Of a stretch of DNA of 64,000 nt, positions 54,832 to 64,000 are shown in pieces. Positions within the stretch are counted from its first letter, which is position 1. Each line of letters opens with the position of its first letter. The notes beneath the pieces were generated by a model. It saw only the letters and a program-made list of their open reading frames with translations. It was not told the origin of the DNA and did not search any database. The position numbers and the translations under genes were made by a program. Source of the stretch: Labyrinthula sp. Ha (Eukaryota; Sar; Bigyra; Labyrinthulida; Labyrinthulaceae); the NCBI GenBank assembly GCA_015227615.1, contig JAALGZ010000002.1:1054001-1118000 (forward strand). The letters are read 5' to 3'.

Positions 54832-57399
54832 GCTTTAAAGCATTTCAATAAAAAAATAGTATTTATAAAAAGATCTCCAAAATATCAATTGATAATTTAC
54901 GTTTATTATTTAACTCATAAAGTTTTCTCTATAAATTAGTTTCTCCTTGTTCTTGGAAAGAAAATAAATCACACAGGAATCAAGCACAAGTAAAACAACT
55001 GAAACATCATACAAAACTGAATTCACCCTTTAAAACCTAAACAGCATTCAAAGAAAATTTTCTTGAATAAGGTAAAACTATTTTATGTCGATATTCTATT
55101 GATTTAAATCTCAAATATTTAATCTTGATCATCCACAGAAGTAGTTTAGATGTACAAACTCTGTTCTGTACGATTTAGTATTGGGTACTAATGCGATTAA
55201 TCTGTTTCATTAAGTATCTACATTAAAAACGAAAAAGCATACACAATGTGAATCCTATTCTTTATAATATATTTTAGCATAAGCTTCGTTTACAAGCTTT
55301 AAAAGTGTTGATCTTCAATATCAGAACATAAATTTAACCAATTGAATCTACAAAAGAAAAGTTCAAGTTTAACAAAAAGTCCAAGAATCTAGAAAATTTG
55401 TGGAGTATATGCTTTCTCAAGTTTGCTTAAAGCAGGTAATTTGTTGACACATAAAGATGAATACAGAGCTGGGATATGTAAACTCAGATGAAAAAATACT
55501 CTTTTCTATACAAACATTTCCAGCAAAAATTTTTGATGTGTTCTTTCTATAATAGAATTTTAAGTTGCCATTAATTAGTGTTCCTAAAAATATCCATATT
55601 TCAATTTTTCATTATAAGAAAACATTTAAGAATACTGCTTTTGCAGATTCGATTTCTAGCTGGGAGCCAGAAAAAAAACAAAATTTATGTATTTTGCTTT
55701 ATTATATTTTATATATCTACCTTCACAAGATTTAAGAAATAAGGTGAATTTAATCAAAGAAGAACACGAATCTCATCAAGATAAACTCACCGCGTTCCCT
55801 TTCCAAAGTTTCCTTATTGGAATGCCTCTTTGAAATCTTTAACAAATAATTTAAAAAACGGAAGAACTAAAACATCAATTTGTTTTCTACATCTATGTCA
55901 TTCCAGAAAAAAAAGTATATTTCATAACATCTATAAACAAACACTTTATTTATTCATACAAAACTTCTAATACATCAGGTCCATAATGTCCAACTTGACG
56001 AAAAGAGAAAACACATTAAAAAGAAGACATTTATTGATATCAAAATAGTATTCTCTTTTATAGAGTCTGTTTTACCATTGTGTCTAAATTTGAACTTGAA
56101 AGAAGATAAGAAAGTTTACTATTTCTATTTCTCTTAGACTAAGATTTATACCTTATATGAAAGGAATATTGCAGGAGTTTAAAAGTAAAGGGTTTTCTTC
56201 TATTCAACATAATTTTTAAAGAATTTTTACATTAAGCCCATTAGTTTCCTTTAAATTGGTTTTAATTACAGTGGAAGTTTCAATAACTCGTCGATCATTT
56301 GCTCCACTTCAACAAAGTATCCTCTCAAAATAATAACCAGTATTGACTTTCTTAAGAGTTTATAAAAGTATCATAGATTTAATATACTCTTAAATATCAT
56401 TTCTTTTGATAATTCTTCCACCTTGAAGTACATTGAAGTCGCTAGTGAACCCTGGTCAAGAAAATCTATCGAGTTAGTTGTGGTTGAAAGAAATATTACA
56501 AACCCTTCATACAAAACACTGCTTCAATAGAAAAGATATTAAATAACTTTGCAAAAAGAGGTTTTTATTCTTTTTTTGTTCTTTTCAGTTGATATTCTAG
56601 TATTGAGAACTCCGTAAACTGCTAAAATTCCATGTAGGCTATTGTAAGAATTTCCTGATGTTTCTTTCTTCTTGAATACTCAAGAATGTTTTCAAACTGC
56701 TTATAATACTTATAAGAATTCTATATGAATCCTAATTTTATATTTTTAAATCTCCATATTACAATCGATGCAGCTATCTTGTAATCACCTCCTGTTATTT
56801 TCAATCGTTTCTTATCTGTATTTCATCTTTCCACGTAATATAGAACTTTGCATATTGTCCTTAGAAAAGATAATACAATGTTACATTACCACACTTCATT
56901 CAACTTCATGCCTTACGAAACACAAGAATTTACATAATTTTTAATACTTTTACTTTATCTGCTGGGGATGACCTATGAAACAGACAGATACTCGAAGCTG
57001 AGGTGAGGTTACTAACGAGAAAGTCATGTGTTTATACTGAAGTCAATGAGACACTTGGAATGTTGATCTGAAGTTTAAAACTCAGGTGAGAAACGCAAAG
57101 AATACAAAGAAGTTCCTCTTTCTACATTTAAAGCCTTCTATACATTTATATTTTCCCAAGTCATTTTGCACAGGTTGAGTCTTTTTTTCTAGTTTGCAAT
57201 TAGCGAGGCTCTTTGTGTTGTTGTTTCATCTCAGATAATTTTGTAAGATTGGTTCTGCATCAATTTACCAAAATATCTAGTTGCTGCTCCTACCCTATCA
57301 GTTTATAATAATTTGATGATTGTTAAGCGATTAAATATCTGCACTACTCAATACTATCGTTTCGTATGAGTGCATCATGGAATAACTCCATACCTACTA

Positions 57400-57857
57400 T
57401 CAATCCTTTACGTCAGCTCTAACGACATAAAATTATTCAAGAAGATTTCCAATACTGATACACGTTTAAAATATCAAATAAAAATTGTCTAATTTTCTAG
57501 TTTGCTGTCTTACCTCTGATACTGCCACATCTGAAGCTCGATGTTCTTGAACCTTGGGATTTCCTTTACGGTCTATTATAAGGAGCTCTTTTCCATGTCT
57601 TAAATAGTCCCTTCGATGCCAAACTACTCATAATTACTAGTCTTTTGTCGATGCAATTGTGTCAATTTGCTTACATCCAATCAAATTCATCAATATTTTC
57701 TAAGAATCTATATTGCCATTACTGACCCAGGTAGAGATAAAACCTTCCTCAAATCATTCTTTTATCGAAAGCTGTATCAATTCTTCATCCTTAAGGGGCT
57801 TTGATGAAATATGAGCTCACGAGTAGTGCTTTTCAGGTTTTCTTCATCACATGGGAG
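57400..57857 (-). pseudogene. decayed METTL3/IME4-like m6A methyltransferase
   Basis: One minus-strand frame follows the MT-A70 domain in order. It has KDEELIQLSI (from 57792), a GFISTWVSN core, LMNLIGCKQIDTI, RHGKELLIIDRKGNP, DVAVSEVR and RKLDNFYLIF, the last three being characteristic of the METTL3/IME4 branch. It is interrupted by several stops (after IKE, IDS, TKD and LIF). Seventeen codons upstream, CTCCCATGTGAT (57846-57857) may be the mutated PPWD catalytic motif, in a different frame. Tiny introns cannot explain the stops because they fall inside conserved blocks. The sequence differs from the retroelement's methyltransferase, so it is more likely an old copy of a host-type gene. No flanking exons were found. 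Confidence 0.65.
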
Positions 57858-58131
57858 TCTATTTAAACGGAGCTAAGCATTTGAAGCAAGAAAAATTGAT
57901 ATACTCTCATATTAGAATATATATATATAGCCTGACTATAGTTTGAAACCAGAGAAGAGTAGAATTCTCTTTAGCTTCTTCCTTTTTCCATATCAAGCAT
58001 AAATGATCACCTAGCCTTCCGAAAAGTTTTTTACAAAGGAAGTTGGGATTTTAAATAGAAAGTTGGTTTATCTTTTCTGCATAACTGTGACGGATGTTAC
58101 TATTAATGTTTTCCTTTTCAAGAAACTGATC

Positions 58132-58521
58132 CTAAGTATAATATACTGGCTTCAACCCCTTAGTGCTATTTTCTAGTGCAAAAATATCTTTGAAAATCTC
58201 ATTCATAGTCTTATTACAATCCCAGTTGAGGGTTTTATCCTCAGGAAACATGTTCGTGGATCTACTATAACCTTTACCTAGTTTGATCTCATCCATCGTA
58301 ACATCCAAAACAAATAAACTCAAACCTATTATAAACATCTTTTGATCATTTCTGGTCAACTCCAAATCTCTTAGGATATATATTTTAACTTCAATGGATC
58401 GAACCATGACATCTTTACATGATAGTAGGTTTCTATGCTTATCATCATATGTTATTATATCCTGCTCTGAAACCATATCACATCCTATACAACTATTGGC
58501 ATGACCGCTGTCTATTAACAA
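58132..58521 (-). pseudogene. possible retroviral-type aspartic protease relic
   Basis: A 129-codon frame without an ATG start. LLIDSGHANSCIG resembles the retropepsin active-site loop (DSGA), with His for Ala. About 60-80 residues later, IIGLSLFVLDV followed by IKLGKGYS resembles the second half of the fold. Upstream the frame closes at once, and no reverse transcriptase was found nearby. It is a short remnant if real. It does not closely match the protease of the element at 27-37 kb. Confidence 0.3.
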
Positions 58522-59532
58522 ACCCCAAACTTATCAGCTATTTTAGCTCGTTATATAAATTTTTTCAAATAATATAATTTTATTTTGTGCTAGTTTCTAA
58601 GAAGCTTACCGGGAGTTCTTTTGGAGAACCATATGTGTGGCCATTTCAATCTTAAAATAAATGTACTAATAGACCAATGAAGAAGCTATAGTACTGCTAG
58701 ATCCGTGTTAGCAATTTTCCTATGTTTTATATCTTAGGCAACTAAATTATGAAAATGGAGGTAACTGAAAAATACTAAGAATTGTATCCGAAACCTTTGC
58801 CTAAAAGAAGAAGAGAAGAAGAATGAGTGTTCCATAAAAATTATCAAAGCTTAAGATAGGTGGTGTCAAGTAAAACATTAAATACTGTAAAACAAATTCA
58901 GGGTAGTTGATCTTATAATAGTTTTATCTTTAAAGTCTCTGGTTTATTCAACCAATAGGATTGTATTTTATCTGCACAGAGAATTTATTACACTTGAGAT
59001 TGAGCCAAAAAGTCCGGTAGTTCTTCAAGACATTAAAAAAAGAGTTCTAAGATTTAGTTAAATTAACGTGATAGTGTACTAATTCTAATATAGGAGTACC
59101 TTCTCGTTATTCTAGCTCAAGACTGTCCCGCATTTACATATAAGATCCCATAGACTTCATTAACTCTAGATCCGTTGGTAAATATTTCATAACACCTGGT
59201 ATTATACATGATTTCAGGAATAACAAGTCAGCTATTCCCTACTAATCTTTGCAGTAGGGATATGACATTTATCTTGCATTCTATTCTTGAGAGTATCTGG
59301 AAGTAAAACATAAGAATTTTTATACTTAAATTCAAAAGTTTCGGAAACATGGAGCGTTAGACCAAATCTTACCCAACGTATCCAAGCGTTTTCTCAAAAC
59401 TGAGTTTTTCAAAAACAATCTAGACACGTTACTGTTACAGTGTTCTCCTATAGATTATGGCAGAACATTTTCTCATTAAATGCCAATGTAATTTTATTAA
59501 CCCAATATAATGAATTGATATTATGTATGTAC

Positions 59533-59551
59533 ATATATATATATATATATA
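59533..59551. repeat. TA microsatellite
   Basis: About nine TA units in a row. Confidence 0.9.
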
Positions 59552-62500
59552 GCAACCTTTATGCAATAGTTTGAGATGGTAATTTATCAATCCCTTAATT
59601 GACAAAGATAAACTTTATATTAACAGTTCTATTATTAGTCGAAAGGGTTTTCACCAGAAATAAATCTTCTTATTATATACACCAGTTAGTGAGTTGAACT
59701 GTTTTTTTGCTAATATTTTATAGCAATTTTACCTTTATATAAATAAAAATCCTTGTCAAAATACATGGATTATAAGATCTTTGCGCCTATGCAGAGTTAT
59801 TCTGCGTATACAACATGTCTTTAGGTGAATTGTGTGCTGGTCAGTTATACAGTATTTATTTCTTCAAAGGTGGTGTCATATTATGTAATTTAGGTACTTC
59901 AATCGCTGATATATTGTTTTCTTAGATAAGATTACCTAGGTAAGAGTAACCTCCACTTGCATCCTGACCAGCTCAGATGTCCATGAACATTACATGGTAA
60001 CTAAAGCTAAACGTTTGCTCTGCTATAGATGGTTGATTCATACTAATCTGACTATTACCAGATAAAACTTGAAGATGAATCAAGACCTCCTGGTGCATCT
60101 AGACATGTGACTTCATTTTTTATTATTTGATAAACATGTACATCCTTACTTAGTAACGGGTTTCTTCTAGCATCATTCATTCAAGAACATGGTCTGAAAC
60201 TTCATGGTTTCTACAGCAACGATTGAAGTATAATACTTTTGAGCAATACCTTTAGCTGCCTTTTCCAATAGGCAATACAAGAAGTCATATATTACTGAAA
60301 AAGTGATTATTTTCTTAAATGGTTTTAAGTATTCCATTTCAAGAGCATGCGCATGTAACTTTAACATGTCACGTTATCTGTTATTTCTTATATTCCCAAC
60401 ATAGCTTAGCTGGATTAGATGTAAGAAAATGTTCATCCATTTACATAAAGTAAATAAACTTACATTGGGATTTGAGTCTAAAATGTCACCAATAAAACTA
60501 AAGAATCTGGTAATATTCATCGGGCTGAATAACATTGTGTTCAATTATTAATTTGAAATATTTCAGTGAAAACATTTAGATCACAGACTTTGATCATGCT
60601 ATGTTTAACTGAGAAAATAAAGTAACAAACTGCATTGTTACCACATATCTTCTGCATATTTTCATAATCACTAAACTGTTTCTACATGATTGGACATAAA
60701 TTTAACAACTTAGCAGTCAAAGCACGTTTAAGACTTGCCATAAGTGGGAACATTGATTAAAAACTTTGACTGTATCTTGCGCCAACACAACCCCATTAAT
60801 CAAGCAAAATATCATTTTTGATAATAGGTAAAAAATGAATTCAGCTGGTTAACCAGATCAAGAATATCAAACTAATGCTTAGAGTGGGTTTTACAGCCTG
60901 TTAAGAAGGTCATCTGGAATTACAGCTTAACCAAGAGCCTATGTAAAAGTGAATCTTAACTATCTTTTTAAGAAAGTATTTGATGAGGCGAAACTTTATT
61001 ATTTAGAAACATAGGGAGTTTTCCTTTTGATGACAGACCAAAGTATTTATATTCCCTTTTTACCAATGATTTTAGAGTTTTCACAACTCGAGAAGCCAAA
61101 AAATGCCCAAGTTGCGCGCTAATACTCTTTTAAATGATTAATTAAATACCAGATTGGATCAATTAATGTACCAGTTGTATAAGAATTCAAACATTCTAAG
61201 AGTTTGAATAATCTCGGATGGTAGAGAAAGTGAAAGATACTAAGTTTACACAAACCAAAGTTACTCAAGTATGAATAAAACCTAAGAGACTGAGAGAACT
61301 GTTTTGATGGTCAAAGTCCTAACGCTAGTAGCAACACTGTCCTGCATTACTGTTGTTACTCTCGTAATCAATAAAGACTGAACAGCAAACACATTCTTTC
61401 CAAACTTAAACTCGGTTCCTTTATTAGCTAATTGGTTGATTCACAACAATTTTCATCCCATTCAGAATCTCCAAGAACACGCTAGACAGCCAGAGCAACG
61501 TCAATGTATGTGAAGATGTTCATATACTAGAACAGAAAGTACGACTAACAGAGTAGTTTTCGCATAAAACACTTCGAAAAGGTTTATTCTGCGAAAAAAG
61601 CCATAAAAGAATGTGTATTAAACGTATTGATCTTCATGAAAGTGATCTTGAATTCTAATATATTCTTACTTGTATCATTACATAGTTCTTTTTCAATTCC
61701 TTCCTTTCAGGAACACAGTTATGGTCAAACAACCATCTTGTCTGTCATCAAGAACAACATTTAATAAATGAGAAGAAGCTGTGCATATTTTACCTACATT
61801 TCCTACTAGAGTAGTTTATAACTTTTACTCATCTTATTGATACAATATATCGAGCTTCCTCCTCTGTAATATAGCCACCTCAAATGTAGGAAATAGTAAG
61901 AAAGATCTACTTTATAAGTAGAGTCTTACCAGCCAAACCTAAACTGGGATATAGCAAAAACAATCTTCAGCAATATTTACCTTCTGCTTTCCATTCTCCT
62001 CTATTTAGAATTGTTATTTAGTTGCGATTTATGAAAATTTGCAACCTTGAAACTTTTTTGGGGGTACTTAGACTACATACTGTTGTAGAAGAAAAGAAAG
62101 TTTGTAATCTACAGAAATTAAACTCAGCTGAATACTTTCACAGCAATCTAAATTTGGTTTTTTTTAACTAAGATAATGCTTCGTCTTTTTCGGGGTCCTG
62201 AAACTGTTTCAAACAAGACTTAAAAAGAATTATACTGTAGTTCCTTGCCAACTGCCCAGTTAAACAATAAAATAATATTGAGCAAGGGATGTCGCTTATC
62301 ACCGCAATGAACTCGAGATAGTTAGCATGCGTATGTGCTGCTAAATAATACTAAGTTAAGCTTCCTAGCCATCATATTTAAGTCTCAACATCAGTTGACT
62401 ATAACATTGGCTTAACTTATTCAAACTCGGTTAATTTAGTTACTTGATTTAAGGCTATAGTTCCTTCACGAATATTGAATTTATTACTATTGTTCATGTG

Positions 62501-63274
62501 GGTCCAATGCAGTACTAGTCTCCTATCTGCTGTGAAAATTAAATCGATGCTATATTATTATCTCTTGACTTATTGTTATATAACCTACTTAAGACTTTAC
62601 TTCCAATAATAACCACGAAGAGAGCTGACGTTTTCTGCGCTAGATGTAACTAAAGTCATTAAGTTACCAGGGTATCTAAGAAAGAAGATAACCTCTCGTA
62701 TAACAGTTGAGCTTTACCCTGATTTTGAGTCAGTATACCAAAGTTACCGCTGATTAGACGCATATAAATTGCTGAAAAGTTGCTGATAGTGTTAACTCCA
62801 GGAACATAAATTTACAGCCAAAAGCAGTACCTTGGCAAGAAGAGCACCGGTAATTTCTTTGTGTCATGATAAACTCTAACGTTTACACTTCAGCTTGATC
62901 TGTTCTTGCGTAGTCAAACCATTTGACACACCCAAGGGGGTTATCACTATACAAGAGGAATGCCTACTAGAAACTTCTGCAGTTAGATTTGGAATTGTTG
63001 AGGTTAGGCTAGTTTGTCAATGATTTTATTTTATGGATATGTAAACAAAAAAGGAGCAAATGGTGCTTATATAGTCAATAAAGGTATCTCGAAGCTATAT
63101 ACTTCTGCAAATTGTGTTGCTGAGAATTTATGTTTCGGAGAATTAACATCTTCAAACAAAAATGTTGTTGCATGCTTAGCTAAGTTGCCATAAAAAATAT
63201 ATTACCTACATTTAACCATCGGTTAAGTATTTCGGCTACATCCGCTCAGGATTCTCTGCCTCACCTTTCAAGGA

Positions 63275-64000
63275 TCAAATACCCACTATCCTCCATAATT
63301 CCGATTTGATTAGGTCGCCTTGGTCACAAACTGCATTCATTTCCAGCAAGTTGACCCTTCCTTTCAGGTTGCTCCGTTCTTTCTGGAGTATTCCTAAGAT
63401 GAAGCCATTCAGTTCACTTCGAATCTCATCTTTAATCAGATTGGATCCTTTTAGGGCAGAGGCAGCAGCACTTTGAACACTTTCCTGCCATAGCGCTTGA
63501 ATACTATAGAGCCCATCTACACGAAAAGACTTACTTTTTGCTCCCCAAAACTTATCTAAATAATTAGATAACAGATTCCAAGGTTTTTGCTTAATTGAAT
63601 CAGATGAATTCTTGTAACAATCAAACCCGTAACCGGTGCAAACTATATTAGGATCATAATTCTCCTCCCAGCATTTATTTACTGCCAAAATTCTGGCTTC
63701 GCTGTTTTCCACATGGGCCAATTTAATAACGTCTATCATATTTTTGTGTTGCAGGTTCAAACATTCACTTTGTGGTATATACCTGATGCCTTTTTTTTGC
63801 AAAATTTGCTCAAACTCATCCTCTAGGCTTGGTTTTAGTTCATCAACAGCAAGAAGTATGAAATTCTTCAAAGGATGACGTTTCAGATTCTTTACCGTAG
63901 AGAGTTTCACAAGAAGATCATCTATCATGTGCACTATAGATCTATGAACAGTAACCGGACCATGATGCGCAACAATTTGTCCATTAACCTTAGGCCCTGG
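63275..64000 (-). CDS. unrecognised protein, 5' end outside the window
   Basis: A minus-strand frame open from the window edge to a stop at 63275, at least 241 residues. The first in-window ATG (63928) is probably internal, because protein-like sequence (GPKVNGQIVAHHGPVTVHRS) precedes it in frame. The composition is that of a soluble, mostly helical protein. Visible stretches are KNFILLAVDELKPSLEDEF, WGAKSKSFRVDGLYSIQALW and an Ala/Ser-rich helix. It contains several Cys and Trp residues and no transmembrane segment. I recognise no family. Third-position bases are more balanced than in the surrounding non-coding DNA, which supports it being real. Confidence 0.55.
   Translation of the reverse strand, partial: PGPKVNGQIVAHHGPVTVHRSIVHMIDDLLVKLSTVKNLKRHPLKNFILLAVDELKPSLEDEFEQILQKKGIRYIPQSECLNLQHKNMIDVIKLAHVENSEARILAVNKCWEENYDPNIVCTGYGFDCYKNSSDSIKQKPWNLLSNYLDKFWGAKSKSFRVDGLYSIQALWQESVQSAAASALKGSNLIKDEIRSELNGFILGILQKERSNLKGRVNLLEMNAVCDQGDLIKSELWRIVGI

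Larger units (their letters stand above)
54832..63274. other. 8.4-kb gene-poor region with relics
   Basis: No intact gene is recognised. It holds the METTL3-like relic (57400-57857), a possible retropepsin relic (58132-58521) and a TA microsatellite. Other frames are short and motif-free. Confidence 0.45.

Overview
The window is AT-rich, gene-sparse nuclear DNA of a eukaryote. The evidence is three split genes with 29-32 nt GT-AG introns, a cytosolic-type GAPDH, an LTR and a non-LTR retrotransposon, a probable tRNA-derived SINE, and long stretches of non-coding or decayed sequence. A single-celled or simple alga is my best guess. A red alga is possible because of the large glycosyltransferase-sulfotransferase, an enzyme type that fits sulfated wall or slime polysaccharide, but no gene here fixes the lineage.

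Layout. 0-11 kb: one member of an unrecognised three-gene family (1989-2633), then a decayed transposase-like reading frame (4396-5451) and mostly empty DNA. 11-16 kb: a second family member, a Nudix hydrolase with a GDP-mannose-hydrolase-like box, and on the minus strand a 951-residue GT61-like plus sulfotransferase protein. 16-21 kb: a non-LTR retrotransposon with endonuclease and reverse transcriptase, ending in a short tandem tail and followed by a SINE-like unit. 21-27 kb: no gene recognised. 27.3-37.1 kb: a young Ty3/gypsy-type chromovirus on the minus strand with near-identical LTRs. 38-46 kb: three membrane-protein genes, one resembling a seven-helix receptor with an EGF-like N-terminus. 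46 kb: GAPDH (GapC). 47-63 kb: nearly empty, with the third family member (54275-54831), a decayed METTL3-like methyltransferase (57400-57857, minus) and a possible retropepsin relic. 63.3 kb to the end: a truncated unrecognised gene on the minus strand.

The most unusual object is the LTR element. Its last reading frame starts with a chromodomain, as expected at the C-terminus of a chromoviral integrase, and ends with an apparently complete MT-A70 adenine-N6 methyltransferase domain (NPPW motif). The element thus carries a chromatin reader and a potential DNA or RNA adenine methyltransferase on one polypeptide. Its gag and pol frames are separated only by in-frame TAG codons, and the pol/chromodomain junction is a one-base shift at a run of seven Gs.

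The second notable system is the three-gene family. All members share a 109-nt middle exon, the same two intron positions and a conserved core (RNRDGRxPFTEEEE, PWP, HEG). A promoter-like motif, TYGCCCAAAAT, occurs upstream of GAPDH, upstream of a neighbouring membrane-protein gene and inside the LTRs.
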